Notes under the pieces: model-generated | Database searches by the model: none | What the model was told of the DNA's origin: nothing | What the model saw: the letters and a program-made list of their open reading frames with translations, nothing else | Position numbers and translations under genes: made by a program | Source of the DNA: Yimella sp. | GTDB taxonomy: Bacteria > Actinomycetota > Actinomycetes > Actinomycetales > Dermatophilaceae | Assembly: GCA_030150425.1 (NCBI GenBank) | Contig: JASLFY010000246.1 | Location: 1 to 13,820, forward strand | Direction: 5' to 3' | Length of the DNA: 13,820 nucleotides | Shown: positions 1 to 7,099 of the stretch, piece by piece | Layout: every line of letters starts with the position of its first letter | Numbering within the stretch: position 1 is the first letter of the stretch

Positions 1-944
1 CGATCGTGCTGGCGCTCGCCTGGCACGATCGACCCGCCGGTCAGCAACGCCACGTTCGCCCAGCTGTCGTCGGAGCGGCCCGGGTGCAGCACCCGTACGT
101 AGTAGGCGAGCCAGGCGATCTGCAGGACGTACGCGGTCAACGTCATCCGTCCCACGATCGCCGCCCGCTCGGTCACCGCCCGCGGCAGCCGTACGGTCAG
201 CCACCGCACCAGCGCGGTCACGCAGACGACCAGCAGGGCGTTGAAGGCGATCGAGGCGTGCCGTCCGTCGTACGGGTCGAGCGAGGGCAACACTCCGGCC
301 GCATACGCGGCGTACAGCACCGCGCAGCAGGCGCCGGTCACCGCGGCGACCTGCAGCAGGCGCCGGTCGGTGGCGTGGTGGAGAGTGCGGACGAGGATCA
401 TCCCGAGCAGCGCCCAGACCAGCAGTGTGACCAGTCGGTAGAAGGCGCCGGCCGCGACCAGTTGGACGATCCACGCGCGGGTGTGGTGGCCGGCGGTGAG
501 CTGTTCGATCCACCAGTGCTGGGCCCGGTCCTGCAGGAACGGCGAGACCAGCCAGCACCCGACCGCACCGGCTGCGAGTGCCGCGGTCGGCAACCCCGGG
601 AAGGCGGCCGCGACCCAGGTGAGCAGGCCCAGGTAGGCCAGCACGATCACGACCTGCGCCAGCCAGTTGTCGACCCAGGCGCCGAGCGCGACCAGGACCG
701 CACCACGCACCGCCGCGCCGGCGACGAACGACCGTACGCTGTGTCGGCCGGTCCAACTCAGTTGCAGCCCGACCCCGACCAACGTCGCGAACAGCGCGGC
801 GGTGAGGTACTCACTGACCTGGGTGAACCTGGAGGTCGCGTCGCCCGGCGCGCAGTGCGCGACGAACATCGACACCAGGGCGACGAAGCGCAGGACGTCG
901 ACCCGCTGGTCGCGGGCGGAGGGCTTGGTGGGCACGGCCGCCAT
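1..944 (-). CDS. DUF1624/DUF418-like multi-pass membrane acyltransferase (3' end off window)
   Basis: The reading frame is open from an ATG at 944 to the left edge (314 codons), so the C-terminus is missing. The N-terminus (residues 11-31) has Asp16, Arg19 and His30 in an 'RxxDxLR...M.xxH' arrangement in the first membrane helix. This resembles heparan-alpha-glucosaminide N-acetyltransferase-like (DUF1624) and related acyltransferase families. Several further hydrophobic helices follow. Near residues 265-275 the motif GRMTLTAYVLQ resembles the DUF418 signature. By family, such proteins move acyl groups across or at the membrane; the substrate cannot be inferred. The start lies 40 bases after the radical SAM stop, suggesting co-transcription. 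A GGGAG lies 11 bases upstream of the ATG, rather far for a Shine-Dalgarno. A small hairpin (960-973, 5-bp stem) lies in the gap. Family placement is moderately sure, function is not. Confidence 0.8.
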   Translation of the reverse strand, partial: MAAVPTKPSARDQRVDVLRFVALVSMFVAHCAPGDATSRFTQVSEYLTAALFATLVGVGLQLSWTGRHSVRSFVAGAAVRGAVLVALGAWVDNWLAQVVIVLAYLGLLTWVAAAFPGLPTAALAAGAVGCWLVSPFLQDRAQHWWIEQLTAGHHTRAWIVQLVAAGAFYRLVTLLVWALLGMILVRTLHHATDRRLLQVAAVTGACCAVLYAAYAAGVLPSLDPYDGRHASIAFNALLVVCVTALVRWLTVRLPRAVTERAAIVGRMTLTAYVLQIAWLAYYVRVLHPGRSDDSWANVALLTGGSIVPGERQHD

Positions 945-984
945 CCAAGCAGACACTCCCCCGCCGGAGCGGGTCGATCCGCGA

Positions 985-2940
985 TCAGACGACGGTGAGC
1001 GGCAGCAGCTTCTGTCCGGTGGGGCCGATCTGGATGTCGGTGCCCATCTGCGGGCAGACACCGCAGTCGAAGCACGGCGTCCAGCGGCAGTCGTCGACCT
1101 CGGTCTCGTCGAGCGCGTCCTGCCAGTCGTCCCAGAGCCATTCCTTGTCGAGGCCCGAGTCGAGGTGGTCCCAGGGCAACACCTCGGACTCGCCGCGCTC
1201 GCGGGTGGTGTACCAGGCGACGTCGAGGTCGTACGGCGCCAGCGCCTGCTCGGCACAGCTCATCCACCGCTCGTACGAGAAGTGCTCGCTCCAGCCGTCG
1301 AAGCGGCCCCCGTCGCGCCACACCGCCTCGATCACGCGACCGACCCGGCGGTCACCGCGGGACAGCAGTCCCTCGACGATGCCCGGCTGGCCGTCGTGAT
1401 AGCGCATGCCGATCGAGGAGCCGTAGCGCTTGTCGGCGCGGATGGCCTCGCGCAGCTTCTGCAACCGCGCGTCGGTCTCCTCGACGCCGAGCTGCGCGCA
1501 CCACTGGAACGGGGTGTGCGGCTTGGGCACGAACCCGCCGATCGAGACGGTGCACCGGATGTCCTTGCGACCGCTGACCTGGCGGCCGGTCTCGATGACC
1601 CGCTTGGCCAGCTCGGCGATCTGCAGGACGTCCTCATCGGTCTCGGTCGGCAGACCGCACATGAAGTAGAGCTTCACCTGACGCCAGCCGGCGCCGTACG
1701 CCGCGGCGACGGTGTTGATCAGGTCGTCCTCGGAAACCATCTTGTTGATGACCTTGCGGATCCGCTCGGAGCCGCCCTCCGGGGCGAACGTCAGGCCCGA
1801 GCGGCGACCGTTGCGGGTCAGCTCGTTGGCCAGGTCGATGTTGAACGCGTCGACGCGGGTCGACGGCAACGACAGACCGGTCTGGGTGCCTTCGTACCGG
1901 TCGGCCAGGCCCTTGGTGATGTCGGCGATCTCGGTGTGGTCGGCCGAGCTCAGCGAGAGCAGGCCCACCTCCTCGAATCCCGTAGCGGCCAGGCCGCGTT
2001 CGACCATCTCGCCGATGCCGGTGATGGTGCGCTCGCGCACCGGACGGGTGATCATGCCGGCCTGGCAGAACCGGCAGCCGCGGGTGCAGCCGCGGAAGAT
2101 CTCGACGCTCATCCGCTCGTGGACGGTCTCGGCCAGCGGCACCAGCGGCTGCTTCGGGTACGGCCACTCGTCCAGGTCCATCACGGTGTGCTTGCTGACC
2201 CGCCAGGGCACGCCCGGCGCGGTCGGCGACGGCGCGACACGCTTGATCCGACCGTCGGGCAGGTAGTCGACGTCGTAGAACGCCGGGACGTAGACACCGC
2301 CGGTGCGGGCCAGACGCAACAGCAGCTCACGCCGGCCGCCGGGGCGACCCTCGCTCTTCCACGCCTTGACGTGGTCGGTGATCGCCAGCACCGCTTCCTC
2401 GCCGTCGCCGACGACGGCGCAGTCGATGAAGTCGGCGATCGGCTCGGGGTTGAACGCGGCGTGGCCGCCGGCCAGCACGATCGGGTCGTCGTCGCCGCGG
2501 TCCGCGGCGTGCAGCGGGATGCCGGCCAGGTCCAGCGCGGTGAGCATGTTGGTGTAGCCCAGCTCGGTGGAGAACGAGAGCCCGAAGACGTCGAAGTCAC
2601 CGACCGGCCGGTGTCCGTCGACGGTGAACTGCGGCAGGTTGTTCTCGCGCAGCTGCGCCTCCATGTCCGGCCACACCGAGTAGGTGCGCTCGGCGAGGGC
2701 GTCGGGGCGCTCGTTGAGCACTTCGTACAGGATCATGACGCCCTGGTTGGGCAGGCCGACCTCGTACGCGTCCGGGTACATCAGCGCCCAGCGCGTGGTC
2801 AGCTCCTGACCCTGGGGGCCGTGGCCGCCGCAGTTCCAGTCCTTGACCTGCGAGTTGAGCTCGCCCCCGACGTACTGGATCGGCTTGCTCACCCGCTCCA
2901 GCAGCGGTTCGAGGGCAGGGAACAGCGACTCTCCGGACAT
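985..2940 (-). CDS. B12-binding-type radical SAM protein (TIGR03960-like)
   Basis: A 651-residue protein. The radical SAM cluster motif CxxxCxxC is Cys285, Cys289 and Cys292 (GCTRGCRFCQ), preceded by the conserved 'MSVEIFRGC' stretch. Residues about 50-190 form a B12-binding-like Rossmann region with 'LAGGHAAFNPEPIADF' near 156-171; I see no DxHxxG cobalamin ligand motif. 'LTFAPEGGSERIRKVINK' (383-400) and 'KLYFMCGLPTETDED' (423-437) are typical of methylthiotransferase-like radical SAM cores. The C-terminus carries another Cys group, C618/C623/C626/C629, which could hold a second Fe-S cluster (inference). Family length and architecture match TIGR03960, whose reaction I do not know. In many bacteria it sits beside a TIGR03936/DUF2344 protein, and together they resemble a split radical SAM system. 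That partner is not adjacent here. ATG at 2940 is the natural start; it lies just after the upstream terminator and has no clear Shine-Dalgarno. Confidence 0.93.
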   Translation of the reverse strand: MSGESLFPALEPLLERVSKPIQYVGGELNSQVKDWNCGGHGPQGQELTTRWALMYPDAYEVGLPNQGVMILYEVLNERPDALAERTYSVWPDMEAQLRENNLPQFTVDGHRPVGDFDVFGLSFSTELGYTNMLTALDLAGIPLHAADRGDDDPIVLAGGHAAFNPEPIADFIDCAVVGDGEEAVLAITDHVKAWKSEGRPGGRRELLLRLARTGGVYVPAFYDVDYLPDGRIKRVAPSPTAPGVPWRVSKHTVMDLDEWPYPKQPLVPLAETVHERMSVEIFRGCTRGCRFCQAGMITRPVRERTITGIGEMVERGLAATGFEEVGLLSLSSADHTEIADITKGLADRYEGTQTGLSLPSTRVDAFNIDLANELTRNGRRSGLTFAPEGGSERIRKVINKMVSEDDLINTVAAAYGAGWRQVKLYFMCGLPTETDEDVLQIAELAKRVIETGRQVSGRKDIRCTVSIGGFVPKPHTPFQWCAQLGVEETDARLQKLREAIRADKRYGSSIGMRYHDGQPGIVEGLLSRGDRRVGRVIEAVWRDGGRFDGWSEHFSYERWMSCAEQALAPYDLDVAWYTTRERGESEVLPWDHLDSGLDKEWLWDDWQDALDETEVDDCRWTPCFDCGVCPQMGTDIQIGPTGQKLLPLTVV

Positions 2941-2947
2941 GGGTTCA

Positions 2948-2976
2948 AGGGTAGGTCAGCGGACGCGGCCCGTCGA
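2948..2976 (-). promoter_or_regulatory. Candidate leaderless promoter of the radical SAM gene
   Basis: On the minus strand, TACCCT (2953-2948) fits the TANNNT -10 form and ends 7 bases before the ATG at 2940. This would put the transcription start at or next to the ATG. A -35-like TCGACG (2976-2971, four of six matches to TTGACA) lies 17 bases further upstream, inside the 3' arm of the terminator hairpin. No Shine-Dalgarno is seen. Prediction only. Confidence 0.4.
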
Positions 2977-3002
2977 ACCACGAAGGGTTCGACGGGCCGC
3001 GT
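2963..3002 (-). terminator. Perfect 17-bp hairpin terminator after the acyl-CoA ligase gene
   Basis: An inverted repeat with arms 2963-2979 and 2986-3002 pairs perfectly over 17 bp around a 6-base loop (2980-2985). It begins 21 bases after the ligase stop codon. There is no clear U-run on either side, as is common for actinobacterial intrinsic terminators. The stem is GC-rich and very stable, so it would separate the ligase transcript from the radical SAM gene. Confidence 0.85.
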
Positions 3003-3022
3003 ACGAGCTCGGGACGGAGGCC

Positions 3023-4870
3023 TCAGTCGGTGTAGAGACCGTTCAGGTCGTCGCGGAACTTCTGCACCACGACCTTGCGCTTCAGCTTCAGGCTCGGGGT
3101 GATCTCGCCCTCCTCGATCGACAGGTCGCGCGGCAGGATGATGAACCGCTTGATCTGCTCGTGGCGGGCCAGCTTGGTGTTCAGCTGGTCGACGTAGCCC
3201 TGCACCAGGTCGCGCGCCTCGTCGGAGGTGACGATCGTGCGGTAGTCGGCGTCCTTCAGGGTCGGCGCCTTGTGGGCGGCCCAGTCGGTGATGGCCTCCT
3301 CGTCGAGGGTGATCAGCGCCGACACGAACTTGCGGCCGTCGCCCTCGACGACGAGCTGCGAGGCGTACGGGCAGATGCCCTTGAACAGCGCCTCGATCTG
3401 GCTCGGCGCGACGTACTTGCCGTTGGAGGTCTTGAACAGGTCCTTCTTGCGGTCGGTGATCTTGAGGTGACCGGTCGGGGTCAGCTCACCGATGTCGCCG
3501 GTGTGGAACCACCCGTCGACCAGGACCTCGGCGGTGGTGTCGTCCATCCCGCGGTAGCCCTGCATCACGCCCGGGCCCTTGATCAGGATCTCGCCGTCCT
3601 CGGCGATCTTGACCTCGCTGCCCGGCAGGATCCAGCCGACGGTGCCCGGCACGTTGGAGTACGGACGGTTCACGAAGCTGGCGGCGCTGGTCTCGGTGAG
3701 GCCGTAGCCCTCGAGGATCGGGATGCCCATGCCGTCGAACCACTTGGCGACGTCCTGGTTCAGGGCCGCCGAGCCGGAGATGAAGAAGCGGATGTTGCCG
3801 CCGAAGCGCTGACGCACCTTCTTGGCGACCAAGGCGTCACCGATCTTGTGTTGCACGGAGGTGCTCAGGCCCGGCTTGCCACCCGAGGAGGCGGCGTCGG
3901 AGACCTTGGTGGCGTTCGCGGAGTGCCAGTCGAACAGCTTGGCCTTCACGCCGCCCTCGTCCTGCATCATCGTCGAGATGCGGCCGTAGACCTTCTCGAA
4001 GATGCGCGGCGCCGCGCCCATCCAGACCGGCTTGACCACCGGCAGGTTGTCGATGATCTTGTCGACGCGGCCGTCGATCGCGGTGGTGAAACCGATCTGC
4101 AGCGGCAGGGTGAGCAGGACCTTGCCGAACACGTGGGCCAGCGGCAGCCAGAGGTACGCCTTGTCGTCCGGCCCCAACAGGTGAGCGGAGTCGACCGCAG
4201 CGGCTTCGTAGGTCCAGGCACTGTGCGGCAGTCGTACGCCCTTGGGACGACCGGTGGTGCCGGAGGTGTAGATCAGCGTGGCGAGGTGGTCGGGGCGGAT
4301 CTGCCCGACCCGCTCCTCGATGAGGTCGGGGTGTTCGGCGAGGTAGTCGGCGCCCAGCTTCTCCAGGTCGTCAAGGCCGATGACCCGGTCGCCGTCGGCG
4401 GTGCCGTCGATGGTGACGACCTTCACGACCTCGGGGATCACGTCGGCGCCGTCGGCAAGGATCTTGTTGTGGGCGTCACCCTCGGTGAAGACGACCTTGC
4501 TACCCGAGTCGGACACGATGAACAGGGTGTCGTCGACGGTCGAGGTCGGGTAGATCGTGGTGGTCGCAGCGCCGGCCAGCATCACGCCGAGGTCGGTCAA
4601 CGCCCACTCCAGGCGCGTCGAACTGGCGATCGCCACCCGGTCCTCGAGCTCCACGCCGAGGCTGACTAGACCGGCCGCGATGCGCCGGGCACGCTCGTCG
4701 ACCTCGGACCAGGTCATCGGGTGCCACGTCTCCTGGGCGTCCGGGTACTCGAACGCCACGCTGTCGGCGGATGCGCGCACCCGGTCCAGGAAGAGGCGGG
4801 CCACCGAGGGCGCCGCGTTGTCGATCACCGCCTGGTCGGGGGTCTCTTCCTGCACGGACATCATCGCCAT
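3023..4870 (-). CDS. Long-chain acyl-CoA ligase (AMP-forming, FadD15-like)
   Basis: A 615-residue member of the ANL adenylating family, cytosolic or membrane-associated, predicted to activate long-chain fatty acids to acyl-CoA through an acyl-AMP. The ATP-binding P-loop is YTSGTTGRPK at 201-210. The adenine/Mg motif is YGLTET at 389-394. The TGD of the ribose-binding region is 457-459 (WFHTGDIGEL), the hinge is ITDRKKD at 471-477, and a C-terminal Lys near 595 (TPSLKLKR) fits the adenylation lysine. The full length and the GYGLTETS context match the bacterial FAA1/FadD15 type of about 600 residues. ATG at 4870 is chosen because AAAGGAG sits 7 bases upstream; in-frame Met3 and Met4 are less well placed. 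The gene follows rodA after 103 bases and ends before a strong terminator, so it is last in its unit. The fatty-acid substrate is inferred from family resemblance only. Confidence 0.95.
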   Translation of the reverse strand: MAMMSVQEETPDQAVIDNAAPSVARLFLDRVRASADSVAFEYPDAQETWHPMTWSEVDERARRIAAGLVSLGVELEDRVAIASSTRLEWALTDLGVMLAGAATTTIYPTSTVDDTLFIVSDSGSKVVFTEGDAHNKILADGADVIPEVVKVVTIDGTADGDRVIGLDDLEKLGADYLAEHPDLIEERVGQIRPDHLATLIYTSGTTGRPKGVRLPHSAWTYEAAAVDSAHLLGPDDKAYLWLPLAHVFGKVLLTLPLQIGFTTAIDGRVDKIIDNLPVVKPVWMGAAPRIFEKVYGRISTMMQDEGGVKAKLFDWHSANATKVSDAASSGGKPGLSTSVQHKIGDALVAKKVRQRFGGNIRFFISGSAALNQDVAKWFDGMGIPILEGYGLTETSAASFVNRPYSNVPGTVGWILPGSEVKIAEDGEILIKGPGVMQGYRGMDDTTAEVLVDGWFHTGDIGELTPTGHLKITDRKKDLFKTSNGKYVAPSQIEALFKGICPYASQLVVEGDGRKFVSALITLDEEAITDWAAHKAPTLKDADYRTIVTSDEARDLVQGYVDQLNTKLARHEQIKRFIILPRDLSIEEGEITPSLKLKRKVVVQKFRDDLNGLYTD

Positions 4871-4877
4871 CGCGGAA

Positions 4878-4884
4878 CTCCTTT
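4878..4884 (-). promoter_or_regulatory. Shine-Dalgarno site of the acyl-CoA ligase gene
   Basis: AAAGGAG on the minus strand, spaced 7 bases from the ATG at 4870. It is the only strong canonical ribosome binding site seen in the window, and it fixes this start. A TAACCT hexamer at 4911-4906 could be a -10 element giving a leader of about 28 bases, but I find no matching -35. Confidence 0.8.
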
Positions 4885-4914
4885 GGTCGCTTGGTGTTGG
4901 CGCACAGGTTACTT

Positions 4915-4944
4915 GCTGGTTGCCCAGCCCGGGCGGGAACCAGC
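4915..4944 (-). terminator. Weak hairpin in the rodA to acyl-CoA ligase gap
   Basis: Arms 4938-4944 and 4915-4921 pair over 7 bp (GCTGGTT/AACCAGC in the minus-strand RNA). They enclose a 16-base GC-rich loop that can pair further. An alternative small hairpin with a GCAA tetraloop shares the 3' arm. It lies 29 bases past the rodA stop, so it may attenuate read-through into the ligase gene. There is no U-run and the stem is short. Confidence 0.3.
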
Positions 4945-4973
4945 ATGTACCTCACTGGTGGCCGCCCCGCGGC

Positions 4974-6110
4974 TCAGTACAGCCGCCGCAGACTCACCAG
5001 ATGCACGTTCTCCAGCAGTCCGATTGCGGCCCAACAGGCCAACATGCTGGAACCGCCGTACGACACGAACGGCAGCGGCAGACCGGTCACCGGCATCAGT
5101 CCGAGGTTCATCCCGATGTTCTCCAGGATCTGGAACAGGAACCAGCAGACGATGCCGACGGCGACGAGTCGACCGAAGCTGTCCTGCGCCCGACGCGCGA
5201 TCAGGACTCCGCGAACGACCACGATGCCGAGCAGGACCACCAGCAGGGTCGCGCCGAGGAAACCCCACTCCTCCCCCGCCACCGAGAACACGAAGTCGGT
5301 CTGCTGGAACGGGATGAATCCGCCTTGGGTCTGCCGCCCGGCGAACATCCCTTCGCCGAACCAGCCGCCCGAGCCGATCGCGATCTTCACCTGACGCACC
5401 TGGTAGCCGATGCCGGTCGGGTCGACCGTCGGGTCGAGGAAAGCGGTGAGCCGGGCGCGTTGGTACGCCGAAAGGACGTTCGTCGTCACCGCCACGACGA
5501 CGGCCGTGGTCAGCGCGGCCGCCACCGCGACCAGCCACCAACGAGAGGCGCCGGCCACCGCGACGACCCCGACGCTGAGCATCATCAGCACCAACACCGA
5601 CCCGAGGTCGGGTTGCGCGAGCACCAACAGGATCGGGGCGCCCGCCACGAGCCAGGCCAGCCAGACGTCCCGGCGCGGCGGCGGGGCGTCGCGTTCGGCC
5701 CGCTCCGCCAGGATCATCGCCAGCCCGATCGCCAGCGCGACCTTGGCCAGTTCCGCGGGCTGGATCGAGAAGCCGGGCACCTGGATCCAGGAACGGGAGC
5801 CGTTGATCGTCGACCCGAACGGGGTCAGCACCAGCAGCAGGCCGAGCAGGCCGAGGACGTAGAGGATCGGCGCGAGCGCGCGGATCGCCCGCATGTCGGC
5901 GCGGATGATCACGGCGGCCAGCGCCATCCCGAAGACGGTGTTGACCAGGTGACGCAGCAGGTAACCGGTGCCGGCGGCATGACGGGTGGCCGACCAGACC
6001 AGCAGTCCGCCGAAGCCCGACAGCAGGGCGCAACTGGTCAGCAGCACCCAGTCACTGCGGGTCCAGGACAGCTGGCGCCGGTCCAGCGGGCTCCACGCCG
6101 GGGCGGTCAT
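4974..6110 (-). CDS. rodA: RodA-type SEDS peptidoglycan polymerase
   Basis: A 378-residue integral membrane protein with about ten hydrophobic segments. SEDS proteins polymerise lipid II into glycan strands and normally work with a class B penicillin-binding protein. SEDS signatures are clear: GSRSWIQVPGFSIQPAE at 104-120, LAQPDLGSVLV at 164-174, and DPTVDPTGIGYQ then KIAIGSGG at 226-249. TDFVFSVAGEEWG (271-283) follows, with Asp272 at the position I take to be the invariant SEDS Asp. PVTGLPLPFVSYGGSS is at 340-355. The FLDPTVDP...IGSGG and C-terminal motifs fit RodA better than FtsW. It starts 11 bases after the ribF stop, so it is probably translationally coupled; no good Shine-Dalgarno is visible. 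No penicillin-binding protein or mre gene is nearby, so it may be a second RodA/FtsW copy. Confidence 0.92.
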   Translation of the reverse strand: MTAPAWSPLDRRQLSWTRSDWVLLTSCALLSGFGGLLVWSATRHAAGTGYLLRHLVNTVFGMALAAVIIRADMRAIRALAPILYVLGLLGLLLVLTPFGSTINGSRSWIQVPGFSIQPAELAKVALAIGLAMILAERAERDAPPPRRDVWLAWLVAGAPILLVLAQPDLGSVLVLMMLSVGVVAVAGASRWWLVAVAAALTTAVVVAVTTNVLSAYQRARLTAFLDPTVDPTGIGYQVRQVKIAIGSGGWFGEGMFAGRQTQGGFIPFQQTDFVFSVAGEEWGFLGATLLVVLLGIVVVRGVLIARRAQDSFGRLVAVGIVCWFLFQILENIGMNLGLMPVTGLPLPFVSYGGSSMLACWAAIGLLENVHLVSLRRLY

Positions 6111-6121
6111 CGACTCGGGGT

Positions 6122-7078
6122 TCAGGCCGAGGTCGGCGGGCAGATCTCCCGGGCGCGCGCGACGTCATCGTTCATCTGGTCGATCAGGGGCTCGATGCCC
6201 TCGAACCGGACCGTTCCGCGCAACCGCTCGACGAACTCGACCACGACCTCCTCGTCGTACAGGTCGAGGTCGGTGCGGTCGAGGACGTACGCCTCCACGG
6301 TGCGCTGGGTGCCGTCGAAGGTCGGATTGGTGCCGACGGAGATCGCGGCCGGCATCCGGTGGTCGGCGTCGCTGGTCGGCAGTTCGGGGCGCCAGAGGTA
6401 GCCGGCGTAGACGCCGTCCGCCGGGATCAGCCCGGTGGCGTCCTGGGAGAGGTTCGCGGTCGGGAAACCGAGTTCGCGGCCACGCTGGAAGCCGTGGACG
6501 ACGGTGCCGCGCACGCTGTGCGGACGGCCCAGGGTGTTCGCGGCGGCGGTCACGTCGCCGTCGGCCAACGCCGTACGGATGCCGGTCGAGGACCAGCGCG
6601 CGCCGTCGCCCACGTCGTCGAGGACGACGACGGCGAAGCCGAGTTCGGCGCCGAGTTCGCGCAATGTGTCGACGTCGCCGGAGTTGCGGACGCCGAAACG
6701 GGTGTCGCGGCCGCAGACGACCGCGCGGGCGCGCAGCCGGCGTACGAACACGTCCTCGACGAACTCGCGCGGGGTGAGCGCGGCAAGCTCACGGGTGAAC
6801 GGCAGCACCAGCGTCGCCGCGATGTCGGCGGCCGCGATGCGGTCGAGCCGGGTGGAGAGGTCGGCGATGGGCTGCGGGGCGCGCTCGGGGTGCAGCACGG
6901 CCAGCGGGTGCGGGTCGAAGGTGATGGCGACCGGCGATGCCTCGCGGGCTCGCGCTTCGTCGACCACCCGGCCGAGCAGTGCCTGATGACCGCGGTGCAC
7001 GCCGTCGAAGTTGCCCATGGCGACGACGGTCGGACCGAGGTCGGCGGGGATGTCGTCGAGGGAGTTCAGCCGGAGCAC
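6122..7078 (-). CDS. ribF: Bifunctional riboflavin kinase / FAD synthetase
   Basis: A 318-residue cytosolic enzyme that phosphorylates riboflavin to FMN and adenylylates FMN to FAD. The N-terminal nucleotidyltransferase domain shows GNFDGVHRGH at 22-31 (HxGH type, His28-His31), FDPHP at 54-58 and SSTGIR at 163-168. The riboflavin kinase domain begins near 184 with GRPHSVRGTVVHG and has the PTAN motif at 206-209. VEAYVLD (261-267) supplies the likely catalytic Glu262. The GxDFxFG-like motif reads GRDTRFG (123-129), with Thr in place of the usual Phe, a small departure. The start is GTG at 7078; a later start would cut the first beta strand. A TAGAGT hexamer lies 7 bases before it and there is no Shine-Dalgarno. 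ribF near truB is a common bacterial order, but here the NiCoT gene separates the two. Confidence 0.96.
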   Translation of the reverse strand: MLRLNSLDDIPADLGPTVVAMGNFDGVHRGHQALLGRVVDEARAREASPVAITFDPHPLAVLHPERAPQPIADLSTRLDRIAAADIAATLVLPFTRELAALTPREFVEDVFVRRLRARAVVCGRDTRFGVRNSGDVDTLRELGAELGFAVVVLDDVGDGARWSSTGIRTALADGDVTAAANTLGRPHSVRGTVVHGFQRGRELGFPTANLSQDATGLIPADGVYAGYLWRPELPTSDADHRMPAAISVGTNPTFDGTQRTVEAYVLDRTDLDLYDEEVVVEFVERLRGTVRFEGIEPLIDQMNDDVARAREICPPTSA

Positions 7079-7085
7079 GGCCGCA

Positions 7086-7091
7086 ACTCTA
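7086..7091 (-). promoter_or_regulatory. Candidate -10 element for leaderless ribF
   Basis: TAGAGT on the minus strand (four of six matches to TATAAT) ends 7 bases before the GTG start of ribF, in the 21-base gap after the NiCoT stop. I see no good -35 at 16-18 bases. It would allow ribF to be transcribed separately from the permease gene. Prediction only. Confidence 0.35.
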
Positions 7092-7099
7092 GTGCCCGC

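Noticed and set aside
945..984. Small 5-bp hairpin (960-973) as a terminator between the radical SAM and acyltransferase genes
   Set aside because: The stem is too short to be a credible terminator in this GC-rich context. It may at most mask the weak GGGAG upstream of the next gene.
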